Translations under genes and position numbers: made by a program
Source of the DNA: Anastrepha obliqua
Lineage: Eukaryota; Arthropoda; Insecta; Diptera; Tephritidae
DNA: 64,000 nucleotides
Reading direction: 5' to 3'
Assembly: GCF_027943255.1 (NCBI RefSeq)
Contig: NC_072895.1
Coordinates: 74,340,001-74,404,000, forward strand
Shown: in pieces, positions 54,449-64,000 of the stretch
Layout: each line of letters opens with the position of its first letter
Numbering within the stretch: the stretch's first letter is position 1
Notes under the pieces: generated by a model
Database searches by the model: none
What the model was told of the DNA's origin: nothing
Seen by the model: only the letters and a program-made list of their open reading frames with translations

Positions 54449-54679
54449 GATGAGACCCTATACGGTGAGTATTTAACTTGGTACCATTTTCGCCTTTGTC
54501 ATGCGGCTTGTCAAATGAAGTTTTTTATGTGACATATTTGACGCTTGCCTTCATTTTAATTCGTGTATGATTTAGAGTTTGTATGAAAATTCATAAAATT
54601 TGTATTAAACCTGGGCATTATTCTTCATATTGCAATAAAGTGTAATCGATAACACTGCCAAATATTTGTAATACACAAT

Positions 54680-55462
54680 ATGGTGAAGCTAACGCCGGAA
54701 CTAATAAATCAATCAATGCAATTTATAAATCCTTGCCGGGAGCGGGAATTGGATTTGCGCGGTTATAAAATTCCACAAATTGAAAACTTAGGCGCTACAT
54801 TGGACCAATTTGACACAATAGATCTTTCTGATAATGATCTGCGAAAATTGGATGGGATACCGTATTTACCGCGTCTAAAATGCCTGCTACTTAACAACAA
54901 TCGTATCCTGCGTATTGGCGATGGTCTGCATGAAGCGGTACCGAATTTACGCTCAGTTATTTTAACAGGAAACAATCTGCAGGAGCTAAGTGATTTAGAA
55001 GCACTTGCGTTACTACCTCACCTCGAAACATTGTGTTTGCTTGTAAATCCTGTTTCAACAAAACCTTATTACCGCGAGTACATGGCTTTCAAATTTCCCC
55101 AGCTGCGTTTGCTTGATTTCAGGAAGATCAAGAGAAAGGACCGTATTGAGGCACAAGAATATTTTCGTACTAAACAGGGTAAAGATATGTTGAAAGAAGT
55201 AGTGAAGAAATCAAAGCTTAATGCATCGGTCGCTGCTGCGGAAGCAGGAGGCAACGTCGCTGCTGGTAGTGCAGCGAGAGCGGCTAATCCAGAAGATTTA
55301 CAACGTATACGAGATGCGATAAAAAGAGCGAACTCTCTTCAAGAGGTGGAGCGACTATCACGTATACTACAAAGTGGACAACTGCCCGAAAACTTTGAGC
55401 TCGAACTAAGCCCGAAAGGTGTTACACAGAATGGCAATGGCATAGAATCTATGGATTTTTAA
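54680..55462 (+). CDS. U2A: U2 snRNP protein A' (U2A)
   Basis: A core component of the U2 small nuclear ribonucleoprotein. It pairs with the U2 B'' protein and binds stem-loop IV of U2 snRNA during branch-site recognition in the nucleus. The 260-codon intronless frame begins MVKLTPELINQSMQFINPCR. Residues 20-125 form leucine-rich repeats (ELDLRGYKIPQIENLGA, TIDLSDNDLRKLDG, CLLLNNNRILRI, VILTGNNLQEL, TLCLLVNPVST). An LRR cap (YREYMAFKFPQLRLLDF) and a charged segment (KIKRKDRIEAQEYF) follow. The C-terminus is a low-complexity Ala/Gly stretch and a helix (LQRIRDAIKRANSLQEVERL). Length and order match the family (about 255-265 residues). It is transcribed toward the RAB5IF homologue (convergent, about 520 bp apart). 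Confidence 0.97.
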   Translation: MVKLTPELINQSMQFINPCRERELDLRGYKIPQIENLGATLDQFDTIDLSDNDLRKLDGIPYLPRLKCLLLNNNRILRIGDGLHEAVPNLRSVILTGNNLQELSDLEALALLPHLETLCLLVNPVSTKPYYREYMAFKFPQLRLLDFRKIKRKDRIEAQEYFRTKQGKDMLKEVVKKSKLNASVAAAEAGGNVAAGSAARAANPEDLQRIRDAIKRANSLQEVERLSRILQSGQLPENFELELSPKGVTQNGNGIESMDF

Positions 55463-55979
55463 AAAATATATTAAAACACTGGTTCTAAAGTAGTTGATTT
55501 GGACTGACATTTGGATTAAATACTTTATGAACATATGTATAAAAAAAACCTTAAATAAGTAAAGAAAAAAACTGAAACTGTAACGCTATGTGAACTATTG
55601 TTTATTTTTTTCATAGAAAAAGTTTAAACTCGTGTGGATAGTAGTAATGTAAGATAGTAGCACATACAATAACAAAATGCTCGGAAATGCAAGCACGCAT
55701 CTGCTGAGAGGCACCAATCTCATTGTAACTTATTTAAGCTTGCTTAGTTACTACAATAATTTATTAACTAATAGTTGTTAAAACCATTACAACTACATCA
55801 TAAAGCAGGATCTGCTCTGATTCTTGGGAAAGTAAATGGTTTTTGCCGCCTCATAGTTGATTTGTTTTGGCATTGTCTTATCGGGAAGGTTTAAAAATTG
55901 TTACTATCGAAAGTAGTCTGCTGATATCTTTAACATTAATGTACAACAAATTGGTAATTATTAAATTTGTGTGACTGCA

Positions 55980-56640
55980 TTACGATAACTCCTTTTCAGC
56001 CATTATAGTATCATAATGCAACCCAGTATAAAAAATGATCCACGTCACTAGGAAACCAGCGAAAGATGTCATAAAACCTTCCTTTACCAACTCCCAAGCA
56101 CCACCGTAAGCCTCCTCATCAATACCTTGGAAATTTATGGCATAAATGTAGACAATGCTGCAGCTGATCCCCGCGAATCTATAAGAGTTAAAAAAAAAAA
56201 AAAAAAATTTATTATATTTGGACAAAGAAGTTTACGGTAGTTTACTTACAGCACTAGGCCCAAGAAGCCTTTTAATGGTACAATGCCCCATACAATGCCC
56301 AAAAGAATGCCGAAGATTTGTCGAGCCCAGTATATAACGTCTAAAAATTCATCCTGAAAAGTAAAGCAAGAATATTCACATATGTATATGTAGGAGTAGA
56401 ACATTGCATTTCTATGCCATTTTCGTTTTTTATCACTCAAGCACGTTTTTCTTAAATACTTTTATCAGGCGCAGCAGTATTTGCTACATGAATTACTCCC
56501 CGCTATCACTTGTTTAATTAACTCACCTTGTCTGGCCAATCGGAATGCGCTTTCAAAGCACGGGAGCAAATCTCTGAAAAATTTACCGATTTTGAGGTAC
56601 CACTACTGTTTCGTTCGATTGTGCTAGTCTTTGTTGACAT
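55980..56640 (-). CDS. RAB5IF: RAB5IF (C20orf24) homologue, small ER membrane protein
   Basis: Three exons on the minus strand: 56640-56527, 56353-56250, 56178-55980, all GT-AG, giving 138 codons. The soluble N-terminus ends with AHSDWPDK. The second exon begins DEFLDVIYWARQIFGILLGI, followed by WGIVPLKGFLGLVL (first membrane segments), then a further hydrophobic helix. The conserved GIDEEAYGGAWELVKEGF and a last helix (TSFAGFLVTWIIFYTGLHYD) close the protein. Order and motifs match vertebrate RAB5IF/C20orf24 (about 130-137 residues). The vertebrate protein has been linked to respiratory-chain assembly and to an ER translocon-associated membrane complex. Its exact role in flies is inferred. 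It ends in a charged tail, AEKELS. Confidence 0.93.
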
Positions 56641-56892
56641 TTTAGCTTAGCGGGTGTATTAAATTAAACTAAATTTAATTAAAACTAGTTTCGTGCAATG
56701 ATTAGTGAAAAAAGTTCAGAGACGTGTAACAAATTAGTTGATGTCAGTTTCATAGATAATGTCAGTTTGACATTTGGAAAGAAAAGTTGGAACAGTTTTT
56801 ATTTATAAAGTTTGGCAGCATTGAAATCATTTAGTACAAGAAAATTTAATCAAGTGTTTTGCCGACATCGTTATTGGTTGTATTAAAAATAG

Positions 56893-57272
56893 TGCCCATT
56901 TACACAGAGAAACATTTGGAAGTGAAACATTTTTTTCCTGGGAGAAGGACGGCCACGGAAGAGAGAAGGGACTTTGTCTCCTGTACAGGCGACACCAAGG
57001 TGGATTTATTATATTATATTAATAATATTATTATATTATATTAATTAATAAATTCACCTTGGGCGACACGCTTTGCTCTTCTTATTGGTATTTCTTACCT
57101 TAAAGCTATTTTTGACTGTTGCTTCATTCATTTTCTTCTTTTGTGGGAGAAAATTCTGAGTTCTATTTTGGTTTTCAATCAAGCGGAATAACGAAAATAC
57201 GAATGAATTCCCTTGTCACTTCCGCGGCCGTTTTTCGGCAAGGAACAAAATGTTTCCTTGTGTAAATGGGCA
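56893..57272. mobile_element. MITE with a 70-bp AT hairpin
   Basis: Inverted ends TGCCCATTTACACAGAGAAA and the complement of TGCCCATTTACACAAGGAAA. Between them, CCAAGGTGGATTTATTATA... runs into its own complement (56996-57065), a nearly perfect palindrome of TTATATTAA-type repeats. It sits upstream of the RAB5IF homologue and beyond the 3' end of mus81. No coding capacity and no clear target duplication. Confidence 0.7.
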
Positions 57273-57562
57273 CAATCCGGTGATAGTTTTAAAACGTTTG
57301 TACTTCGTGGTGGCATGAAACATTTTAATAAGTACCTCTAGTAATGTTTCATCCGAATAGCAGCAATCGCATTTTTAAATGAATTTTGGGGGATATTTAA
57401 GCTATAATAACGCTGAAAATACTGGGCAAAAACTGTAAATAAGTACCAAGGCAAAGGTTTAATTTTAGTTGAGTATTTATTGAAAGCAATAAATAATAAA
57501 AGCAAGCACGAATAAAAATGACTGGAGTAACAGATTTTGCTGATGGTATTCAAACAAATGAT

Positions 57563-57568
57563 TTTTAT
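57563..57568 (-). promoter_or_regulatory. Polyadenylation signal, mus81
   Basis: AATAAA on the minus strand about 55 bases past the mus81 stop, the position expected for a short 3' untranslated region. Confidence 0.5.
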
Positions 57569-57622
57569 TATCTATTATTAAACTTATAAATAAAGATTTA
57601 AATGTACATATCAATTACTTAA

Positions 57623-58894
57623 CTATTGAAAGTCAGTCTTGTAGAAATCATAAATTGTTTGGCTTATTTTATCACCCAGCTGTCGCTGTAACGGTCCACA
57701 AGAAATTGTGGCCAGCAGAGAACGAGCTTCCTTTTCACTTGTACATGCTTCGTAGGCATCGAAAATAAGTCGTGGTGTGGGATAGACTTCTACGATGGCC
57801 AGTGCCTTTTCCAGGGACAATGAGTGTAGTTGCAGCAATTGTTGTACGAATATTTCGCGAATAGTCAATTGTGCACCACGGGCCGAATCCTCATACAAGG
57901 CCCGGAATTTCAGTAAACCATACATATCAGCTGAAGAACGATATGGTTGTAAGTCTTCCTTGGTTGTGCTAAGCAAAACTTTATTCCTAAAACAACGTAT
58001 CAATGTTTTCGTCACACCTGCCAAATGCTTCATTGAACGAAAGTTATTCTGAGTATGTGCTATGGTAAAGCCTGAATGTATTTGCGTGTTCACAATTGCC
58101 TGCTGTAAAGACTCAATAGGTAAGCCCAAATGCTCATTATTCCCATAATCTTCGACTAAGTAGATAACATTTTGAATTCCACATTGGCGTAAACGATGTT
58201 TCTGCTCATGGAACCGACCATCGCGTATGCTTGAGGCCAAGTCGTCAAACCGTTTGCGTTCAACTATAAAAGGAAGGACTAATTCGTTCCCTTCCTGGTC
58301 ACGTGCAATCCAAAGAAAATCACCGATAGTCAAACGACGTACTTCATACAATATATCAAAGCTTTCTAAGTAGCAGCGTGTCTGATCCAAAGTGCGTTTG
58401 TTTTTGCCGTTGGTTTCTTGTGTGTCAACAAGTAATATTATGCGAAAGCTTCCTGGACTCATGATGACTTGACGCTGTCGCTCTTCTTCATCAGCGATAG
58501 CTTTCTGCTCTTTTTTAGTGATTTTTGTTTGCAACTTTCGAGATTTGTTTTTCTGAATAGAGTGGACAAGTTGTTTCACATCCGATTGAAATGTTTGCAT
58601 TGTAGGTTGTAATTGCGAAATATGTTGCCTTTCTTGATACAAACGAAGCTCTTCATCTATAAGATTGCACAATGTGCTACCGAAGCCTCGAAGAATAGCA
58701 CATTCTCGTCCTGTGGCCAGTGGAAGCGGATAGCTACGTAGAGCGTGCAGTGCTTCGCGAAGTTTGTATTGCGACTTTGCATTACGACGCTCCGCTTCCT
58801 CCAACCATTTCTCCAGCCATTTTTCAAAAAGAGGATTAGGTTGTTTTAATGTGATCTCCAAACGCTCTGCCATGCCATTAGATAAAATAATCAC
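57623..58894 (-). CDS. mus81: Mus81 structure-specific endonuclease
   Basis: Catalytic subunit of the XPF-family nuclease that, with Eme1/Mms4, cuts branched DNA at stalled forks and recombination intermediates in the nucleus. The 423-codon intronless frame has an N-terminal helix-hairpin-helix region (residues 20-90, NPLFEKWLEKWLEEAERR to CNLIDEELRLY). The ERCC4 nuclease domain is at about 150-290, with Asp157 in ILLVDTQE, Asp192 in IGDFLW and the signature ERKRFDD at residues 212-218, so the active site is intact. A C-terminal (HhH)2 region follows (TIREIFVQQLLQLHSLSLEKALAIVEVYPTP onward). Translation could start at Met1 or at Met8 (MAERLEITLK), the latter more like relatives. It is divergent from mRpL52, 165 bp away. 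Confidence 0.97.
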   Translation of the reverse strand: MIILSNGMAERLEITLKQPNPLFEKWLEKWLEEAERRNAKSQYKLREALHALRSYPLPLATGRECAILRGFGSTLCNLIDEELRLYQERQHISQLQPTMQTFQSDVKQLVHSIQKNKSRKLQTKITKKEQKAIADEEERQRQVIMSPGSFRIILLVDTQETNGKNKRTLDQTRCYLESFDILYEVRRLTIGDFLWIARDQEGNELVLPFIVERKRFDDLASSIRDGRFHEQKHRLRQCGIQNVIYLVEDYGNNEHLGLPIESLQQAIVNTQIHSGFTIAHTQNNFRSMKHLAGVTKTLIRCFRNKVLLSTTKEDLQPYRSSADMYGLLKFRALYEDSARGAQLTIREIFVQQLLQLHSLSLEKALAIVEVYPTPRLIFDAYEACTSEKEARSLLATISCGPLQRQLGDKISQTIYDFYKTDFQ

Positions 58895-59059
58895 TTATTT
58901 TTAATACGCGTACATTTTGTTTGTTTACTTTGTCTTTGAGCAGTGCTGCCAAGTGCCAACAAGTTGAATTCTAAATGCCAGCTGTTTTTTTAAGTGGTGA
59001 ACATATGATGTGAACGACTTTTTTCGTGCTTGCTTTTTATAGTGATTAAATAAGTGAAT
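58895..59059. promoter_or_regulatory. Shared promoter of mus81 and mRpL52
   Basis: Only 165 bp separate the two divergent start codons, so both promoters must lie here or overlap the genes. No TATA box is evident, as expected for housekeeping genes. Confidence 0.6.
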
Positions 59060-59571
59060 ATGTTAAAGTTCACAAATTCCTTAGCAAATATTACTCAAAA
59101 TGGAGCGAGTAAGTACATAATTATAATTTATAACTACCATTCATAATATATTCATTATTTATATGTAATTAAAGTTAAACGCCAATTTTCTTGTACGGTA
59201 ATGCGAGCGTTGGATTACAAATGGCGTGAACAGAGAGGTCTGCCCGAGAACCCCAATGCATTTGGCCCGTTGACTAACTTGCCGGACTACAGTTTCTTGG
59301 ACGGACGTCCCACACCACTCGGTGTAGGTTAAATAAATTGGAATTGTAAAAAGTTAATTATACACATTTTTTGGTGTATTTTTAGGCCAACCAGAAACGA
59401 CGTTTGAAGAAACAACAAGAGATCGCGGCTAAAATTTTAACCCTAAGTAATGAATTGGATTTTGCGAAAAAGCGCTATACGCGTATACAAGCAGAGAAGG
59501 CAGCAGAAAAAGAAAATGTGCTTAAAGGCAAACTTAAACCAAAGGGTTACATGTTGTTGAAAAAAGAATAA
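59060..59571 (+). CDS. mRpL52: Mitochondrial ribosomal protein L52
   Basis: Large-subunit protein of the mitochondrial ribosome. Three exons (59060-59108, 59175-59323, 59386-59571) give 127 codons. The short N-terminus (MLKFTNSLANITQNGA) is the likely mitochondrial targeting segment. The conserved core is KWREQRGLPENPNAFGPLTN, then LPDYSFLDGRPTPLG, and the C-terminus is a basic helix (ANQKRRLKKQQEIAAKI to LKPKGYMLLKKE). The donor after exon 2 is GTAGGT at 59324. The nearby GTTAAA two codons later would break the frame, so it was rejected. Length agrees with insect relatives (about 125 residues). Confidence 0.96.
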
Positions 59572-59969
59572 TTTGTTAAATTTGTATTGGAAATTGAGTA
59601 ATTAGTTTAATTAAACAAAACAATTGGCAGTGAAACAAACTTTAAGAAAGCTTGTACAGTTTAGCGTGTTTCCTCCGTCGTTCACGGACCATCTGAGTGC
59701 GGCAGTAGATGCGGCCACTTAAGCATTTTGCTCACAAATTGATTATGGCCTCAAAGTGGAACTTTGTGAGAGTGCACAACTCGTCAGTCACATAGTCATG
59801 ACCCTAAGAACTCGTCTTACCAGTACTGTAGTATAGATGCTTCATTCGAGCCATGTGATAGCGTCACAATTATATTTGAATACTGTTGGTTGGTTGGTTA
59901 GAGTGGTGATTCATCCAGAATCCAACTAGCGCTTCCGCACCATTTTGTTGCCACATCCTCGTTACCAAA
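59572..59969. other. Gene-free stretch after mRpL52
   Basis: The 3' flank of mRpL52, then moderately GC-rich DNA without a frame I recognise. It may be the 3' untranslated part of the LINE that follows. Confidence 0.4.
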
Positions 59970-59984
59970 TTGTTTAACAGTTAT

Positions 59985-61740
59985 TTACAGCAGGACTATA
60001 TCCAGTCTGTGCGGTTTAGGAACCTTATTAGGTTGTTGACGTCTAAGCCAGACAGCTGCTCGAGACTCTCGAACAGCGGTTTGCCCAGGGTTGACATTCT
60101 GTCCTTCCATAGGGCAGGGCATTCACAGAGAAAATGGAAGATTGTTTCTTTTTTCTCCGGTTGTTTACAACTATGACAGTATGTGTTGTGAGGGATGCCC
60201 ATTTTGGCGGCTTGTTCTCCGATAGACCAGAAGCCAGTTATGACTGCCGCAAGTCTACAGGTGTCCCGTCGTTTCATGTTTATTAATGTCGACGATTGCT
60301 TGAGGTTGTAGGTGGGCCATAACGTTCTGCTGATTTTGCATTTCGTCTGGTCTCTCCATCTACACTCTGCAATTCGAAGGTATTTTAGAGAAATTGCATT
60401 CTTGACCGCACCTAGTGGAGTGAGTACTGGTACTGCAAGAGCGCTATTGCCAGTTCATCAGCTTTTTCGTTACCTTCTATTAGTCTCTGCTGCTTTACAA
60501 TAATAAATTTAGTTTTATCACTATTTATATTTAGCCCGAAGCCTTTGCTGTGTTTTTCCACTTTGTTTATAATAGTTTGGAGATCCTGGAAATTGTTTGT
60601 TATTAGCGTTGTATCTGCATAGCGAATGTTATTTACATATATCCCATTAACTTTAATGCTGTTTTCTACGTCATTTATTGCTTCTTTAAATATTTTTCCT
60701 GCGTACACGCTAAATAATAGTGGTGATAGTATGCAACCGTGTCTCACTCCTCTGTAGATTTTTGTCTCTCTTGTGGTGCTGTCTCCGAATCTAATTTCTG
60801 CAGTCTGATTCCAATATAAGTTTTGTATACATTTGACGTCATATTTGTTTATGTCCAAATCTCTCATTATTTTAATTAGCTTGTATTTTGTGATTTTTAT
60901 GTAGGCATTTGAAGGCTAAATATTGCTTCCCTGGTCCTAAACCCTTTCTTAAAGCCAAACTGTGTTGTTCCCACAGCGGCCTCGCATTTCTGATGATGAT
61001 GTTATGAATGATTTTTAGAAAAAATTTATTATCCTTGCATTGCTTTGCATTGATCTTTTTTGGAATACAATAAACGTGGATTTTAACCATTAGTTTGAAT
61101 ATTTAGCAGTTTCATATACAGGGTGGCTGATGAAAGCCGCTACCAAAAAAAATTGAATAACTTTTTCTTTTTAAGTTATCTGTTCCATTTCTGGTAGTGT
61201 TTTAACCCGTATCATAGATGATTTAAATCTTTTGTTAATCAAGGTGTAGTCAATTTGATTACGTTTTATGTTTCTCATTACATCTTGTGGTGATTTCCAT
61301 GTGTACATCCCTCTCTCTGGGAATTTGTAATACGTGTTACCAATCATGAATTCTTCTTCTTGATAAAATTGCACTAGTCTATTTCCTCTTTCATTTCTAT
61401 CTCATAGACCGAATTTTCCATTCACATTTGGTGTTTCCTCTTTTCCTACTTTTGCGATAAAATCGCCCATGATTATATTTATATATTTTGTAAGGTCATT
61501 ATAAAAACTTTCAATCTTATCATCAACACAGTTTAATTTTAGGATCGCTACCCTATCAGAGTATGGAATAAATTCGCTAACTTTCCCACAATGTTTTTTC
61601 GCGATCATAATGCCGACTCTTCTATGTCTTGTAGAGTCATTTCCAGAGTAGTAAAAGTGTACGACTTTTTTCATGCAGCCGTTTGATTGCCACAATTCAC
61701 AGTGGTCCCGCCGCGTAGGAAGAGCGGTCATAAGAACTTT
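59985..61740 (-). mobile_element. Composite non-LTR retrotransposon remnant
   Basis: Minus strand, in order: endonuclease region (61731-61402: GIMIAKKHCGKVSEFIPYSD, MGDFIAKVG; and 61374-61171: GMYTWKSPQDV, NQIDYTLIN), reverse transcriptase (61090-60500: LWEQHSLALRKG, GVRHGCILSPLLFSVYA, NNIRYADTTLIT, LNINSDKTKF), then RNase H and tail (RLIEGNEKADELA at about 60480; AVITGFWSIGEQAAKMGI; CHSCKQPEKKETIFHFLCECP). The YADD box reads YADT. The RNase H part joins abruptly after KFIIVKQQ and looks like a different LINE group from the RT part. A stray inverted-repeat-like CAGGGTGGCTGATGAAAGCC at 61111-61131 interrupts the middle. Confidence 0.8.
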
Positions 61741-61987
61741 TGGGGTGATAAATGACTTTTTAGTACATTTTTAAGTTGAGAAATGTTTTTATTTGTTAAA
61801 AAAACATTAAGACATATAAAAAGTAATATATATATAATAAGAATATATATAAGATATAATAATAATAATATATAATAAAGTAATATATATAATATATAAA
61901 TAAAAAGTCGAAGGAAAATTAGGTACACACATTTTTTATATAAAATTTGTTTGTTTCGTTTAAAGTTTTGCATAAATCATAAATTAC
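61741..61987. other. AT-rich spacer
   Basis: TATA/ATAATA microsatellite-like DNA between two elements. No gene. Confidence 0.6.
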
Positions 61988-64000
61988 ACTGGTTTACAGC
62001 CAAAATGCACCAGAGACGCCGTTATGAAATTCCTATGTAAAATCACCGTCTGATTCCGAAAATCAAGGTTATTTTTTATTCTATGGTAACGTTTTTGAGA
62101 TATTTACGAATTACCGTTATTTCAAAAAAACAAAAAATTGGGCCCACTTAATCATATATATCTCGAAAACGAATTGAGCGATTCCAAAACCGTTTAAAGC
62201 TTTTAAAAGGTAATAAAATTTCCTATAAACTATGTGTAAAACACTTTTTGCTAGGCCCTGCAGATTCAAAGATAACGAACTATCATAACGGATTTTTTAA
62301 ATTTTTTTAGTAAAAATATAAAAAAAATTGTACTTTGAGAGAAAGGATCTCGAAAACTTTTTACTTTTTCGTGTATTTTTTGTTTTCACTCTAAGCTCTG
62401 TTTTATTACAAAAAAAATAAACTTTGATTAAACAAAATCGATGAACTAATACAAAAGTTACAAGCATTCAAGTAAATATATCCATATAGTAAAACTTAAG
62501 TATCCTACAAATAATAGCATATGTACTGTATGTATTCTGTCTTAACTCTATGATCTTATTTTATAATTGAAAAAGTTATGTGTCTTGTTTTGACGCTTAT
62601 TTATATAAGGATCGGTTTCTCTTATGAGAAACCAACAGTAGTCACCCATCATAGCGACATCCCAGAATCCTTGATACCGACTTTCAATCATTTTCATTTG
62701 CTGGTGAAACCTTTCGCCATGCTCGTCACTTTCGTCGCCAAGATTTTGCGGGAAAAAATTTAAATGGGAGTGCATAAAATGAATTTTTAAAGACATATTT
62801 ACTCCTGAAAGAAAATTAAAAAAGGAATTAGATAAATACGTAAGTGACACATTAGCATATAATTTTCTTAGGCTGGGTTAATCTTCCAATTCAGAACAAA
62901 TTTTGGTCGTTCTTGTTTGTTCGGAGCAGGGCAATAAATTTAGATTAAGAGCTATATATTCTCATGTAAATTTAAAAATTTGCTTTAAAATTTTTTGTTT
63001 AGTTTTAAAGTTAACTGAGAAAACGGTCTTATATACATATATATATATATTGTATATATAACGGTCTTATATGTGTTTTTTATTTACCCATTTCCGCATT
63101 GTTTTTGATTAAATCGTTCTCTATCAGCTCGAAGGACTTTTGTGTTTGCCTAAAAAAGAAGTAACGACCTTTTCAAAAGAGTCCCACGCCGCTGCCTCCA
63201 CTGGTGACAATAGTTCTTTGAAATGGGTATTGACCATTATTTTCCTTATTTGCGGCCCCACAAAAATCCCTTCCTTTATTTTTGCTTCTGAAATCTGTGG
63301 AAAGATTGTTTTCAAATAATGAAAAGCTTCGCCTTCTTTGTCCAAAGCCTTGACAAAGTTTTTGATAAGGCCGAGCTTGATGTGGAGCGGAGTATGAGTA
63401 TTTTATGTTATGCACCCCAACTTGAAACGCGATTCGTTCTGGCCAATCCTTTATGATGTAGTGGTCTTGACGTGCTCGGCTATCTCATTTGCATAGAAAG
63501 CAACAGTATTTTGTGTATCCAGGTTGTAGACCACATAGCTTTCCAACGACTTTTAGATCGGTACATATTTTCCAATCATGTTCTTCGTATTTAATTAATT
63601 CAAGCAATTTTTGCATTGTCTCATATGTTTCCTTCGCATTTACTGCATGCGCGATCGGGATAGATGGCTTTTGATTGCCAATATGCAATAATACGGCCTT
63701 TAAACTTAATTAATTGCCGTCTATGAACAATCGCCACTCTTTTGAATCATATGGTTCACCAAACTGTTTAAATAGACCAGCAATGTTTTTGCAATAACAA
63801 ACACTGTCCTTCTTCGTATAGTACTGGGAGAATTGTTCGTGACGAGTCATATAATATGTTACCTTAACACCGGATGAAACAAATTTAAATTGTTGCATAC
63901 GAGAGGCGTGTAGTTTGGCCTTTTCTTTTGACAATTCCAAATCCCTTATCCAATCATTGAGTTGTGCTTGTGACAAAGGGTTTCTTTCGTTTTCCGTTTG
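61988..64000 (-). mobile_element. Unclassified DNA element, runs off the window
   Basis: The 3' end is taken at CACTGGTTTACAGCC (61988), which I recall as a recurrent arthropod repeat terminus. Non-coding DNA with TATCTCGAAAACGAATTGAG follows to about 62540, and then the element's protein on the minus strand (next entry). The other terminus lies beyond 64000, so neither size nor target duplication can be measured. A CACTG tip would be compatible with CACTA/Chapaev-like elements, but this is a guess. Confidence 0.5.
62548..64000 (-). pseudogene. Protein of a multicopy arthropod family, broken, partial
   Basis: On the minus strand, exon 1 enters from outside the window: QLNDWIRDLELSKEKAKLHA (63976 onward), then a TAA after LFIDGN near 63710, then LHIGNQKPSIPIAHAVNAKE, a cysteine-bearing GLQPGYTKYCCFLCKWD, DHYIIKDWPERIAF, and DKEGEAFHYLKTIFPQIS. 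The last intron is recognisable (donor GTAAAT at 63087, acceptor TTTCTTTCAG at 62805; 283 bp) and joins in phase to NMSLKIHFMHSHLNFFPQN and DEHGERFHQQMKMIESRYQG, ending 62548. Frameshifts lie near 63390 and 63135. I know this protein only as a recurrent uncharacterised arthropod sequence. Its repeated occurrence suggests it is carried by a transposon. Function unknown. Confidence 0.65.

Noticed and set aside
59324..59330. Alternative mRpL52 exon 2 donor GTTAAA at 59328
   Set aside because: Its use would put exon 3 out of frame with a quick stop, whereas GTAGGT at 59324 gives the conserved PTPLG-ANQKRR join.
1..64000. CRISPR arrays, operons or bacterial genes
   Set aside because: No regularly spaced repeats or bacterial gene structure; introns and eukaryotic transposons show nuclear animal DNA.

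Overview
The window looks like nuclear DNA from a higher fly (Brachycera), most likely a tephritid fruit fly. It is AT-rich, has short spliced genes with GT-AG introns, an insect-like set of orthologues, and a heavy load of Tc1/mariner, hAT, piggyBac and non-LTR elements. It also carries a tRNA-derived SINE whose sequence I associate with tephritids. The species is inferred, not proven. There is no bacterial or viral signal and no rRNA, tRNA or CRISPR locus.

From 1 to about 14.66 kb I find no host exon. This stretch holds transposon remnants: mariners, a Tigger-like element, a nested MITE, two DD41D derivatives, a hAT derivative, an R1-type LINE and a SINE. It is probably the first large intron(s) or upstream flank of the main gene.

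From 14.66 to 48.58 kb on the plus strand lies CARMIL, the capping-protein regulator and actin-assembly scaffold with a leucine-rich repeat array. I resolve 19 exons whose phases all agree: 4089 nt in total, or 1362 codons plus a stop. The N-terminal PH-domain exons are not seen. The introns are packed with Tc1, mariner, Harbinger-like, Transib-like, piggyBac, Tigger-like and LINE insertions, several of them nested. A separate start exon at 24.67 kb, in exactly the right phase to join the downstream tail exons, predicts a short, possibly lipid-anchored isoform lacking the LRR array. I consider this the most interesting gene-level observation.

From 48.6 to 54.6 kb there is intergenic repeat DNA, including a candidate 831-bp transposon with a 7-bp target duplication and a foldback element. 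From 54.68 to 59.57 kb there is a compact block of four housekeeping genes: U2A (U2 snRNP A', plus strand), a RAB5IF homologue (minus), mus81 (minus) and mRpL52 (plus). The last two diverge from a 165-bp shared promoter.

From 59.7 to 64 kb there is a composite LINE on the minus strand, then the 3' part of a DNA element carrying a multi-exon protein that I do not recognise. It runs off the window edge.
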